Counted from the first letter of the stretch, positions 47,431-59,244 are shown. The stretch is 64,000 nucleotides of DNA from Seriola aureovittata (GCF_021018895.1 NC_079382.1:20816001-20880000), one strand, 5' to 3'. Notes: generated from the sequence alone by a model not told the origin. Translations and numbers: made by a program.

Positions 47431-49312
47431 GAGAACCTAAAGTCACGGAAGGTGATGGTGTGTTTTTAAAACTTACTTCGGGGCTGCGCTCACCTTTTTC
47501 ATCCTGGAGTTTACCAGCGTTAACTGCAGAGTCATTTGACCCGGGGATGAATGCTGATCGTATCCTTTCATATTTCCTAACAGCAGGATTTATGACTAGT
47601 ATAAAAGGGTCTGGTAAGCTAACTTCTTTCTGACAGAAGCCTATTGTGCTAATGATACCTACTTCTTCTGCTTTTTCTGCAAGTATTCATACAGAAAATG
47701 ATGTAAATGTTACATGCAAACATGAAAATGTGAGTCTTATCATGTCTCCAATCACCCACTTGTCAACAAAGGTATTAATAAATAAGAGCATACAGTATAA
47801 ATATTGTCACACTGCTCTGGACAAATCCTGCCTTGCAGATATTCGTTTCCAGGCAGCGCAGTGGTGGACGCTCGTTCTGCTGCCAGCAGGAAAACAGCTC
47901 CGTGTGTGAACCAGCAAAAACAAAACAAGGCCACATTGTTCGTGGGTCGTGTCATTTCCAAAAGCCATGACACACCGGTCACAATATTCATCTTGCCTTG
48001 TGAAATCCGTGCCCACTCATATTTCAGATGTAGAGACAAAGACAAAGACATGCACCACATGGAATTGTTTTTACGATCCAGAAACACTGAGACTCTAAGA
48101 AACAGTTTTTTTCATGCGCTCCGACAATATCGTCTAGTTACTCAGTGGCTGTCACGCTGAGAGATAGCAGGGCGAGAAATATGAATCTTTATGACAGTGT
48201 ATACGACAGTGTATTGAAATAGTACGCCCACACATGTGCGCACTCCTCCTGGTTAAAGACAGCAGCATACAGCAGACTGGTAAACAATACATTTTGCAGC
48301 CACATCAGTGCTGTAATGACAGTATAGGCGTGCTACGAGCATTAAAATACATTGAGGCACAAATGCCCCGTGCATTCAGATAAACGGTCCTGAATAAGAG
48401 AGAATAAAGTGGGTGCCCTTGGTTGGTATCTCACTCGGCGCAGGCTAATCGCTAACAGGCAAGCTGCTGAAACAAGGCAATGTTGATCTGGATGTAAGAA
48501 AAACAACAACAACAAAAAAAAAACTCCCCAGGACTCGGCTTGTTCCTGCCACATGAGCTGCAGGGGCAACAGTGTTATATCAGAGTTACAATTCAAGATT
48601 TTTTATTATAGATAAACACCTCGGACTGATGCAGTTCATAAAAAAGTATTAAGAATTTATGCCGCAGTATCAGAGCATTGAGTGCGCCACATGTCAGGAT
48701 TTTTAGCACCTCGTTAAAAGTCAAGCTCGACATGAATTATGCATGTCTGAAATATTGTTCCCTGCCCTCGCTGCTGTTTTTCAGGGGGTGGGGGGGTGTA
48801 TTGTTGGGGTGCAAAGACAAATCTAAAGAGCCACTTGAGCTGTCCCATTTAGGAGCAGTTTACATATATAAAGAGGGCTACGGGCGATAACACAGGAGAG
48901 GTGTAAAGAAATTGTCATCGAGAGGGGAGTAAAGAAACATCTGTGGTTTGTTGATACGAAAGCCTGTATTAAACGTCAACAGCTCCAAGTCTGATTTGAG
49001 ATCTCCTCGCACTCTGTAAATCATGTCGGAGGGACTCCTGGGATCTGGCCCTCAGTACGCCCTCCCCCACCCTCCCACCCTCAACATAAAGATTGAAGGT
49101 TAAGCAGCAGACGGGGTCCCACGATCCTCAGGGGCATCTTTTTAGCTCAAGGGAAAGACAAGCTAGCCCAAATCCCATTCCTCAGAGTCCTGAGATACAG
49201 ACGGTCTTCACTCACCGCCGTATGACTACACCTTACTACAATGCGTCTCTGTGACTTCTGAGTCCGCGTCCGCACGAAGGCTCCTCCTCTTTGTTTTTGG
49301 CCGCCACTTAGC
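47431..49312. other. Non-genic DNA
   Basis: Unique sequence. Overlapping frames on both strands at 47752-48160 (up to 118 codons) lack domains. A run of A follows 48502. G8 run near 48786. Confidence 0.5.
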
Positions 49313-49597
49313 AGTGATCCAATAAAAATATAGCAGATTTCAGGTAAAACACTCCTGCGAGGTTTGAATGGTGGGCGGAGCTTGGGGCTTGACCGAGAGC
49401 GGTGACTGCTTTGTTGTGACATCACAAAGTTACAGGAAGTCCTGACGGCTGGTTTTAAGGCTCAGTTTCTGAATACAGGCTGTGTGCGTTTCTCTGTGGA
49501 CTGAGGCTTTGATACTTTCACAGTATTAATATAGAAGCTAGACCTGATCTATAATCAAACAACACATGGAAATCTTCCTTTAGACTATATGGGACCT
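49313..49597 (+). mobile_element. 3' part of TTAA-flanked family B
   Basis: AGTGATCCAATAAAAATATA, GTTGTGACATCACAAAGTTA, AAGTCCTGACGGCTGGTTTT, GAATACAGGCTGTGTGCGTT and the terminal ATATGGGACCT. Here the last repeat is followed by TTTA, not TTAA, so the target site has mutated. Confidence 0.7.
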
Positions 49598-50134
49598 TTT
49601 ATTATACATATACATCATATACAGAACTGATATAAAAACTCTTTGCCCCTGGAAAAGCTCTACAACAGAGGTCATTTTATGGGAAACAAGGGTTCTATAA
49701 ATATTAAATGAACTGCAGTATCAGGTTAGTGAATTGCATTGACCCTCACCTCAATCACAAGTGCATCCCTCTTTTTTTCCCCCGTGGGTGGATGCTGATG
49801 GAAAAAGACATTACTGGCCGCTTGTGTGTGGCACATGCGTTTGGTCATGTGCTCAAACACCAGAAAAGCACCGAGCAAAAAGAAAAAACCCTGCTTTGCA
49901 TTGCAAAACAAAAACACTGCTTGTCAGCTTAGATGCGAAGTGGGAAAGTTGTGGGGGGGGGGGGTTCGGCAGTTGTCAGCGCTCATGCCTGCGGTGAGCC
50001 CGATCTCGACAAATCGTTTGTGTCAGCTGAGGGACGGAACGTGAGACTCTGTTGTGGTTTTGAAGTACAGATCAATGTCAGGTGTGAAGCGCTCGCTTGG
50101 TGCCGTGAAGGGAAGGACGGTGATGGTTGGTGGT

Positions 50135-50158
50135 GGGGGGGGGGGGGGGGGGGGGGGG
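50135..50158. repeat. Poly-G tract (24)
   Basis: The longest homopolymer in the window: twenty-four G, preceded by TGGTGG repeats. Confidence 0.9.
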
Positions 50159-50388
50159 TTGAGGGATATAAATGACGTCGACTTCTTCCCCAGGTTGACC
50201 CCTAGCAGACCTCGTGCCTGAGACCGGTGAGAGCAGCGACGGCGGCGCTCGGAGGGGAGGGGAGAGGTGTCTGATTTCAGCCGGTCGGGCCTGTTGCTTG
50301 GGAGCCTTGGAGCGCATGATTTCAGGGTCATGGGCTCACGTCTCAGGAGGGCCCCAGCTGCCTCCCTGCTGGCTATGATCTCCCCCTG

Positions 50389-50415
50389 ACACACACACAC
50401 ACACACACACACACA
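50389..50415. repeat. (AC)n microsatellite
   Basis: A perfect AC tract of about 13 units. Confidence 0.93.
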
Positions 50416-51067
50416 TCTTCTGCACCTTAACTAGCTGGCAAGGCCTGACATGTTCATAGGATTAGACTGCTGCAATGTTTACACTACAAGTTGTATAAAA
50501 CTACTTAATTTTACTGTCGAAAATCGGAGGTAAGTGTATTTTTTTCTTGTAATTAAAAGCCCTATTGTTTGGATATTGAGGCATTTAACTCATTGTTCTA
50601 CATTGACCCATGATGTAAATAAAACTGTGACTATTACAACAATAATTTGCTGCTAAACCGCACCATTTGCAAAGCAAGCAGCTGTCAAATTCATGTTTTC
50701 CTTCTCCACCATCATTGTTTATTCTCTGTCGTCTGGGTTTGATTTTCTTTCAACTATCTCATCAATGTGGTCCTGTGGAGCAGCCAGCTCCCACATTGCT
50801 CAGATTTCAGAGCGTCTCACCAGCACATGAATGCATCACGACTCCGCCACAGACTTCTCAAATGAACAACCTGAAAAACAGGTCTTTAATAAAGCTAGTA
50901 AGTGAACCTCGAGTTTTATTATTTTATCATCTAAAAAAAATGTCTACTAAGGAGCCGGAGTTGCCAGAAAACATCTGTAGAAATGTCCAATAAAAAGCAA
51001 ACAATTACGCAATCAGGAAGTTACTCAAGTATCAAGAGCAGTAACAAAACAATCTAGAATATTAAAC

Positions 51068-51290
51068 TTAAAGGAGACCTAATATGTTTTTCATTTTTTC
51101 TGTCAAATATATTACTCCACAAAGTTGGATGTGTATGTAATGTGGCCAAAGAGGTAAAATTATGCCAAAGCTCTGAGCTCTAGGTTTCCAGTGGTTTTTT
51201 TTCTACTTTTGTGACGAGCTGACGTCACGATATCTTCGTACGCTCATCCGCTCGTTAACTCGAAACAGTCAGCTGGAGGAGCATTACAGG
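51068..51290 (+). mobile_element. 5' part of a TTAA-starting DNA element, family E
   Basis: Starts TTAAAGGAGACCTAATATG, a wording I associate with abundant fish non-autonomous elements (AGGAGACCTATTATG). The body includes CAAAGAGGTAAAATTATGCC and GGTTTCCAGTGGTTTT. The 3' end was not found. Confidence 0.45.
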
Positions 51291-53363
51291 CGTCTGATGT
51301 ATTCCCGCATACAAATACCTGATTGTGCAGGGTTACTGTAAAGTCGTTTGGCGACAGCAGAGTAACATGTCACTGGCAAACGTTAGCTTCAGTGTTTCCT
51401 GACAGCTGACGGCGTTTCATATAAATAATTTTACATACGTTTACATAACGTATGTGCAGATTAAATCCACCAGTATGTCCGATCTGTATCTGGATGCATT
51501 ACGTTAGACCTACCTACACCACGCACTTAGTCAACACATATCATTATAACTCATTAGGTTTGACCTTGGTGCTGCCTGCTACAGCTCATTTGTCATTCAC
51601 TTCCAAATAAGATGTCTGCAGGACATTTTGTCGTGTCCGCTGAAAGACTCACTGCGTTGCTAATCTGGCATCTCGTAACCGGTGGTGATTGCTGATGGGA
51701 GACGGGGTGTGTTTTGTGATCCCCGGTGTCAAAGCCAGCTGTTCCATCCGTACCCTGCACACGACCTCTTCCTGAAGAGGTTTCACCATCTTAAAACAAA
51801 GTCACGCTCCCACCTTTGCTTCTCACACACAAGAGTCAAGACCACAAATTGTCAGAAAAAATGTAAAGTTTAAGTTGATTTTCTTACCTTATAAAACACA
51901 CTGGAACCGATGGACTATACTTCTTTTACCTGTTAAGTTTCCTCATACAAATAAAACTAAACAAATTAAGAGATATCAAATAAGTGGATGTAGTCATATA
52001 TAGTTTGCATTAAATATAGCCTACAGTAAAGGATGGAGGTTATCATTCACAGCAGTGCTCCAGTTTGTCAGTTGTGCAAAAGGAAAAGGCTCGGGGAAAT
52101 AATGACTGTTAATTATCAGCTAATGCTAAATAAAGTACATTTAATTGCACAGTATCTACCTACGTTTCACTTTTCCCTGTGCAGCCAACATTAAGAAACG
52201 GCACGCAGGGTCGCCACCCCGCTCTGAGTCAAGCTGAATGTGAGTTTATTTAATGTAGAAGCGAACGGTATCCACAGCAACGCACACTGATGTGTCATGA
52301 ATATGTAGCTCCTCGTTTCCCCTGTATTTATACATCAGCAGTGTTTGAGAGGTAAATCTGCTGCAGCACTGGTTGATGGGTGTATTTCAGCAACAGTCAA
52401 ACACAAGTGACAGAGAGAAAATTTAGTTTAAAATCTGGAACCATAGGAACTGTTGTCAGAGCAACACGTCCTCAAGCCCAAACCTGAAAAGGTGTCGACT
52501 TATTGGCAGTTAACTTGATCATCACCGAGACTTTGTCCATGTTTGGGGTGAACACAAAATACTTCTCAGGTGCAAATTGCTCCCTTTCTTAGATTTATAA
52601 TTTCACATGAGAACAAATCGAGTATTGAGAAATCATCAGGGTCTGTTTGTGTAATTATCTCAGTTCAATAAGCATAATGAAGAGCCACGTTTATACATTA
52701 TGAAATATGTGTTGATAAGAGAGAGTAAAGATATGGAATAAAGAAAATAAAACAAATTAAAATGTGTAATAAAACCTATTTTATTGATGTGTTTGTGTTC
52801 TGACAACCTGTGTTTTAAATACAAGCTAAATACTACATATACTACTGATACTAAAATTATATTACACAAAACCAATGTATCTAGTTGAACCTTTTGCCAT
52901 TATAGCAACACACAAACAAATCATGTAAAAAGTTATGAAACAGGAAGTTACTCCACGTCATCGCTGCCATGATCAGTGTTTCTAAATCTGTAGTTTGGAG
53001 TTAGAGCATCTGAATCCACCATGTTATAAATGACATCCAAAGAACAGTGTTAACCAGCTGTGTTGATTTTGTGTAATAATGGGACACACATTATTATTCA
53101 CAGCAGATAACTTCATCACTGAAGGGCGTCTTTAATACAGCAATGATTTATTGATATTCAGTATGAGGAACATCTTCTACACGGATACATTCACACTGTG
53201 GTGTCGTGTCCTCCGCTTCAGTGCAGCATGGTGTATGTGCCATGTACAGTTTCACATGTATGTGAGTGCGTGCCGGTGTGTTCGATGCGCTGATTCTGCC
53301 TCTCTCACCTCAGACCACGAGGACATGTGAAGCTGTTTATCTCCCTTACCTCATTTTTCCAGT
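51291..53363. other. Non-genic DNA
   Basis: Unique AT-rich sequence without recognisable gene or element. Confidence 0.55.
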
Positions 53364-53529
53364 TCACGTGACGAGAAGCTCTCAGCGCGTCGGCCGGCCG
53401 CCGCTGATTCGTTCTGCGTGACGCGCTGTAAGAAGCCGAGCTGTGTCGCGCAGGCCGCAAACCTCTGACCTTTAGCCGCCGCGCCGCCGCCAAGGAACAC
53501 ATTTGTGGCTCTCGCTCTCGGATGAGTCA
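53364..53529. promoter_or_regulatory. CpG-dense cluster with TCACGTGA and TGAGTCA
   Basis: Roughly twenty CpG dinucleotides occur within about 160 bp, against few in the kilobases around. The palindrome TCACGTGA (53364-53371, an E-box of USF/TFE type) opens the cluster and TGAGTCA (53523-53529, AP-1 type) closes it. GCCGCCGCGCCGCCGCC lies at 53475-53491. This could be a small CpG island, an alternative promoter or a methylation-sensitive enhancer. Minus frame 53305-53502 is Arg/Ala-rich, as expected from CpG codons, and has no domain. Confidence 0.4.
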
Positions 53530-53839
53530 CTGTTTTGTGAAAAACCTTCAATTTCCTGTCGCTGAGCCTGTCAGTCACAGTGCACAACATTAATGAGGGG
53601 CAGAGAGGAGAATCTTTCATACGCAACAGAAAAAGAATTTGTCTCTGTTTAGTCAGTAAATACAAAATAAAGCAAAGATGAACCGATCAAAAGGGACACG
53701 TACGAAGTTAGAAATAATCTTAGGGAATGAACGACGTTATTTAGGACTCTGGATGTCCCAACGTGTTAGGCGGTAAAACATTAGTGACACGTGAGAGTAA
53801 TGTGTTGCTCCACTACTCTGACAGTTTGCAGGTCAACTT
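53530..53839. other. Non-genic DNA
   Basis: Unique sequence next to the CpG cluster. Nothing recognised. Confidence 0.55.
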
Positions 53840-54010
53840 GGTGTTTTCCGTCCGTCCGTCCCGTTCTCGTGGACACGATATCTCAGTAACGTTTCGACGG
53901 AACTTGTTCAAATTTGGCGCAAACATTCACTCGAACTCAAGGAAGAATTGATTAGACTTTGGTGGTCAAAGTAAGCAAGATAGCTAAAGAGGAAGTGATT
54001 CTGTGGGTAA
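53840..54010 (+). mobile_element. Fragment of a common fish repeat ('GTGGACACGATATCTCAGTAA')
   Basis: TCGTGGACACGATATCTCAG, TTGTTCAAATTTGGCGCAAA, CATTCACTCGAACTCAAGGA and TTAGACTTTGGTGGTCAAAG follow, in order, a teleost repeat I know as 'CTCGTGAACACGATATCTCAGGAACG..TTCAAATTTGGCACAAACGTCCACTTGGACTCAAGGATGAACTGATTAGAATTTGGTGGTCAAAGGTCA' in shortened form. Superfamily uncertain. Confidence 0.55.
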
Positions 54011-54739
54011 CTTGTTGCCACGACGGAGATCTATTTTAGCACCAGGCACTGTCCAACTTACAGTCCAGCCCGCTGCCTGATTCTTGAATATTTGTGTCTG
54101 TCTTTCACTCTCAGTGTGGATTAAAGTATAATAAGCATTCTTCAGGTGGTAGATTCTCTATTGGGACATTAAATATAAATGTGGGACTGTCAGTCTGAAA
54201 AGATCACACATAAGAATCTGGCGGGCCAGATATCTGGTCAGCTTTGGCCCCCGACCACTGATGTAATGAGTAATTGAGTGTATTTTTTCTTGTAACTGAT
54301 CTCAAAGCGATAAAATAACATCAACATAACATGGAGTCACAGGGGTTGTTATTAGTGTTTAAAAACCCCACCCTTCCCGATGAGTCACAGATTGTTCTCC
54401 AGCCAAAACGGCACATTACAAAGCGGCACAGTACTGATATATTACCTCCTCCCTTCTGTTGGATTACTGCTCTAATTAGCTAGCTTACTCGTCCTATTAT
54501 GAAAATATGAAATTAAATTCTTGAAGGAGCGTTGCCAGAAAGCTGTCAGAGAGCTCGTACAGCTCATTGGACGCCAATGAAAAAAAAATCATAAAATAAT
54601 TAATAACCATTTAGGATTCACAGTTTATGGATTCAAAAGGGAAATGAATAAAAGCAGCACTAATGGTGACAATATGACCATAAAACATGTTGTATAGCTG
54701 CCTGGGCTCTCAAAAGGTGTCCAAATGTTCTGTAATGTT
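54011..54739. other. Non-genic DNA
   Basis: Unique sequence; GGCGGGCCAGATATCTGGTC near 54222 recalls hAT-derived repeats but is too short to call. Confidence 0.5.
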
Positions 54740-55290
54740 CTTAAATATGGCACAAAGTAGCAACAATTATGCAGTTCAGCGGCAAAGTGATGCCTTCATT
54801 AGACCCTGGAAAGTCGTAACTCTGTAACTCATAACTCTGCTTTTCCCCTCGCAGCAACTGAGTACATAATTTCACCATCATAAATGATGTGGGGGTCCCC
54901 CCTGCTCATCTGCGGAAAATGGATGGTTGCCTAAATGAAGACGCGTAGCAATGAATGTGCCGGAGCCATTACTCTGTCTCACTGTGACCTTTACACAGGG
55001 GATGCAAGCGAAACATATGTTCCCTAACAAGAATGCTTTTTTCTGCAGCTCCCATTTGTCTCCTGGGTCTCATAAAGTCCTAGCCTTTGTTGTTTATGGT
55101 GACCCTTAGCTTTTCAAGCCGGCGTCTATGACAGTGAATTTTGTTGCCTCATTATGGTGATAAAACAAAAAGTGAAGCCAGAACTTCATGTCCTTGCTGA
55201 ACTCATGTTGCATTAATATTCACACGCTGCCCGGACTCGAGCACATGAGAAGAAAACTCAAAATTTAGGCCAGTAGTTGGTGGCACTGTA
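54740..55290. promoter_or_regulatory. Candidate conserved non-coding block
   Basis: About 550 bp of repeat-free complex sequence. CCTTTGTTGTTTATGG at 55084-55099 holds a SOX-type CCTTTGTT core, and CATTACTCTGTCTC and CATTATGGTGATAAAAC add AT-rich cores. No open frame of note. Regulatory function is inferred. Confidence 0.3.
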
Positions 55291-55928
55291 CATAAATAAT
55301 TCAGCGTGCTGATGGCACTCATACTGTGAAGTCCAGGTTAAACATAAATAAAAAGATAAAAAACTGCAACTTGCTGACTGTTGCTGTTGCCGTGTGAAAA
55401 CACAGTCTGAGTGTTTTTCCTGGTTTTTACCTGATACAGATGTTTAAATCATCACTGATGGTTTGAATCTCATGAATCTTTCACGTCTCGTGCAGAATGA
55501 ACTGAAACAACGAGAATAAAAGACTAAATAATTGTTTTCTTAATACATTTATTTCATTTGCTTTATTGGTGTAAAAGAATCAGCTCCTGTGTGACTCTTA
55601 TATTTAGCAACAAGACCAATGTAGAGAATAAGCGAGAGTCAATTACTCGTTAATTATATTCATTTAAAAGTTGTTACCGTTACCAAGTTACTAAACAGCA
55701 AGTTCTTTATACCACGTCTCGTTGCACAGTCCAGCTCTTTCAACCCATTAAGACATGAGTCTCCCTCTGAAACTTCTGCACAACTTCCTAAAAACTAAAA
55801 GCTGTGTAGAACATATACTTGTGTAGAAGTAAATGCTAAGTATAAACATATGAATAGTAAAAGTCTGTACATTACTGCACATATTGCACATTCCCAGGAT
55901 AATGTTTTACAGCTTCAGAGTTCAGTCT
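55291..55928. other. Non-genic DNA, partly LINE 3' flank
   Basis: Unique to about 55750. The part 55790-55928 lies just 3' of the LINE frame on the minus strand (ATGTGCAATATGTGCAGTAA) and may be its 3' UTR. Confidence 0.45.
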
Positions 55929-56266
55929 TCAAGTCTGGAAGTGCGAGTCTGCAAAGTGTGAAAAGGCGCTTGCCTGGGTTTTGATTATGTTTGCCGCCCG
56001 ACGTCGGCATCGGGATCTGTATATGTCCTCAAGTGAAGGTAGCGGTGAGCTGCTGAGTTCTTGTGCTGATTTAATGACTCTCTGCAGAGCTTTTTTTTTT
56101 TTTTTGTCAGTCACAGTGCAACTTGCAGACCACACTAAGATGCCGTAAGTGAGTCTGCTTTCCCGCGGCGCAGTGATGGAAGGACAGGTTAGCGCCTCCT
56201 CAGTGTCATCAGGAAGCAGAGCCTGTGCTGTGCCTTCTTCACTAGAGATATTGTGTTGACAGTCCA
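55929..56266 (-). pseudogene. C-terminus of a LINE reverse transcriptase, frameshifted
   Basis: From 56266 the minus strand reads WTVNTISLVKKAQHRLCFLM, then TLRRR and a stop at 56189. After a shift of frame, 56159 downward reads SRLTYGILVWSASCTV, TDKKKKKALQRVIKSAQ and LPSLEDIYRSRCRRRAANII. Jockey-type fish LINEs end with the same order of motifs: 'VKKAQQRLYFLRRL..', 'SILTYGITVWYGNCT', 'ALQRVVKTAQ', 'PLPSLEDIYRSRC'. The five lysines come from a 15-base T run (56091-56105) that has grown inside the frame. About 20 codons are missing at the frameshift. The terminal 'HP(S)HxLFxLLPSGRRYRS' is degraded. The element is dead; the exact clade is not fixed. Confidence 0.8.
56091..56105. repeat. Poly-T tract (15) inside the LINE frame
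   Basis: Fifteen T on the plus strand, read as poly-Lys on the minus strand. It is not at a LINE 3' end, so it arose by slippage. Confidence 0.85.
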
Positions 56267-56588
56267 TGTGAAATGTTATGAAATACCGGTTCAACTATTC
56301 AGGCCTGTAAAAATTCCTCAGACATAAGAAACGAGGATGCCTTCAACAAAGTGAAAATAACACTGAATAGACCATCAAATTGGAAGATAAAATTTACAGG
56401 AAATGTAACATAAATGAATATTTACAATTTAGGTGTTAAGTAATGTTACCACCTTTTGAATTATACATATCATTATACATAACCACATTATCTAATATTC
56501 TGGCTACAACCCTGATCAACTCCAAAGCTCTGCATCCACATGTCACATCTTCTGTAGGCTATATAACACATGTACACAACTCTGTGGT
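56267..56588. other. Non-genic DNA
   Basis: AT-rich, nothing recognised beyond the upstream LINE. Confidence 0.55.
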
Positions 56589-56942
56589 TTAAAGGGCCAC
56601 TAATTGTATAAAGGTCTCTGTCCATGTGTTGTTTGATTATAGATCAGGTCTAGGTTCTATATTAATACTGTGAAAGTATCAAAGCCTCAGTCCACAGAGA
56701 AATGCACACAGCCTGTATTCAGAAACTGAGTCTTAAAACCAGCCGTCAGGACTTCTGGAACTTTGTGATGTCACAACGAAGCAGTCACCAAGCCCCGCCC
56801 ACCTGGACCCACCATCCGAACCTTGCAGGATTTGGTTTCTCTGAGTGTTTTTACCTGAAATCTGCTCTATTTTTATTGGATCACTCAGAAAACAACACTT
56901 CAAAGATAAAACACAAGGAAACTGTAAAATATGGATCTTTAA
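56589..56942 (-). mobile_element. Complete TTAA-flanked MITE, family B, minus orientation
   Basis: A 346-bp element (56593-56938) sits between TTAA at 56589-56592 and TTAA at 56939-56942. In reverse it shares with 41091-41441 the blocks GGTTTTAAGACTCAGTTTCT (one change), GAATACAGGCTGTGTGCATT, CTCTGTGGACTGAGGCTTTG, ATACTTTCACAGTATTAATA and GATCTATAATCAAAC. The plus frame beginning at 56702 opens with the same residues MHTACIQKLSLKTSRQDFW as the minus frame at 41331, because both are translations of the repeat. No transposase. Confidence 0.75.
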
Positions 56943-58798
56943 CAAGCAGACACTCTTACATTACACATTTAAAGGTATTGATGGGCTATCAACAGCTAGC
57001 TTACAGTAGCCCCAGAAGTCTTGTGAAGCTATAGGGTTCACACAAACCTCCAACTCTGTACAGCCTATGTGTCAGGCTAATCCTCCATTGTACAAGGAGG
57101 TGCTTGATGGACTGCTCAAGAGAAGCTGATCATTTCAAAAGCCTACATAGATTACTTTAGAATATTCCTCCAGATTATTTAAAGTGTGCTGTGCGATGTT
57201 ATTTTAATAAGTAGGCAACAACATCATTTCCATTATCATTTTCACAAAAACTACATTAACATATTTTATGAAAACCCAAACAACAGCATCATCAGATGAA
57301 CAGACAATGGCGATCAATATAAGATAACATTATAATAACAGGAAGTCAGTGTCTTCCAGGTTGTTTCAGCAGAATCTCCCCCACTGAACCAAAGGTGATA
57401 AAAAAAAAATTAAGCAATACTTATTATATAAATATTATATTACAAATTATAATCCCCCCCAAAAAATCTCATTACTGTAACATCTTTCTGCCAGACCACC
57501 AATGCTGTTTGCAAGTTTTAGACAACATATTCAAGTTGTGTTTTTACATGCTTTGATTATACGGCTTTGCACATTGAGGTGCTTTCCATTACCCCCCTCC
57601 ACTTGACTGAAATGAAAATCAGTGTAGTATTATGTTAAATTATGGTAGTTTTTATCAATAAATACTCCTCCAAAAAACCTTCCTTCCTTCTTAGACGGCA
57701 AGCATAATAATTAACAGGAAACTGCTGACAACCTCTTTGGGGGTCTGTGGGTTATCAGAGGGAGGAGGCCACGTTTCAAAGGACAGCTGTATCGAACAGC
57801 TGAGTGGGCGCATCAGAAACAGTTTTGTGGATATTTGTATGCTGCGAACACACATAGGCAAAGGTTACAAAAATAACAGGGAAATGAATCTCTGTGTTAC
57901 GCATTATCACCACCACGGATAAATATCATGTCAGAATAAAAGTGTACTATTGTGTTATTTTAAAAAAAACCCAAAACAAATGGGTCAGTTACAATGATAC
58001 AAGGGCATGATCTGGGTTCGGGCTCCATATGAAAGATGGAAGTAATGACTTTTCTCAAGTCACATTTTTAGGAAATCCAATATTTCCTCTGCTTCATTTA
58101 TTCTGTGATAGGAAGGGCTCTTCATGGTGCTGTGGTTCATTCTTATCTTGATTCCCATTTGATGCTTTCATACTCTGTTAACATTGTACTGACATATACT
58201 AAGGCACATAACAGTCCCTGTTTTATTGAAGACAAGATCTCCAAAAGCTTATATTCAACATAAGGGGCTATTTGTGAAATGTGAAAAAATAAATGAGCAT
58301 GAACAAAGAGTGTGAATGTGTCAAAATCTGTCCTTGATTTATCATCTGTACAAAATTTTAAATGAGGTCTTTATAAGCTTGGAAGAGTTGTTAATACACT
58401 GACACATCAGATATTCATGTAATAGAGAAGTGAGACTGCAAATTCCCTTGTCTTAACAAATGAAACAAGCTAATTAAACTACAATAGATCAAACAACTTA
58501 AGGGTGAAATGGTCTCATAGAAACAAAGAGAAACAGAGACTCCAGAGAAGGAAACAGCAGGGATGTGCCACAGTGAACAGGCAGACTTAAGTTAGTCTCA
58601 ATTCTTCACCCATAAATGAGGAATACAAAGAATTAAAGAAATAAGTATTTCAAAATAAGACTCACGCTAACTGCACTGAAGGGCCATCTGGAGTTTTACT
58701 GGTTGATTTATATTAGTCATTTACTCTCCAACAGTTGGAGTAGCAACAGTACAAAGTCTAAAGACAAAGTAAAACCATCTGTGTGTTTATCTGTAATG
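56943..58798. other. AT-rich non-genic DNA
   Basis: Unique, AT-rich and CpG-poor. No gene recognised; a 36-codon frame ending near 58053 (minus) has no splice support. Confidence 0.5.
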
Positions 58799-59203
58799 TT
58801 AAAGGATCTATATGTTTTGCTATCGCTACATAGCTTAACAGCTGTTTACAGTCTAGAACAAACTCTGTGATTTCAGCAACAAACTTCTTTTCTTTAGTCG
58901 CCAAGTGTTGTCTTCAGCAGTGGAAAACAAACCTTTTGTTTTGCCTCTATTTCTATTTTTTCTTTGCTTCTGAAGTTAGCATGCTAACCAGCTAGCCTCA
59001 GCCCGGTTTGCCCGTCTCGTCACTTTCCGATACCGAGTCACAGAGAAGAAGTAGCGCTGCTCAGAGGACGTATTATAACCTCTTGTAAACACAAAACAGT
59101 GGCTGAACGTTTTGGCAAGACTGTTAAGTAATCAGCTGTTAATGCTAATGCTGGCCATAGCAATAGCATTAGCAATAGCAAAACTTACAAATAGCTCCTT
59201 TAA
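58799..59203. mobile_element. Complete TTAA-flanked MITE, family C
   Basis: A 397-bp element lies between TTAA at 58799-58802 and TTAA at 59200-59203. The left end reads AGGATCTATATGTTTTGCTA and the right end, reversed, AGGAGCTATTTGTAAGTTTT then GCTATTGCTA, so imperfect terminal inverted repeats of about 25 bp are present. The interior contains CGCCAAGTGTTGTCTTCAGC and GAAGTTAGCATGCTAACCAG. No coding frame. The TTAA duplication points to piggyBac-type transposition. Fragments occur at 15901, 40379 and 61424. Confidence 0.65.
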
Positions 59204-59244
59204 GAAATTTATTCACAAGATGAGAGATTCAAGAAAAATGAAAT

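Larger units (their letters stand above)
49598..51067. other. Non-genic DNA with G-rich tracts
   Basis: Contains a G12 run near 49952, a G24 run and a CA tract (listed). Open frames 50023-50412 are built on the G and CA tracts. No gene is supported. Confidence 0.5.

Noticed and set aside
56702..57034. 110-codon frame similar to one at 41107-41331
   Set aside because: Both are translations of the family B repeat, not a gene family.
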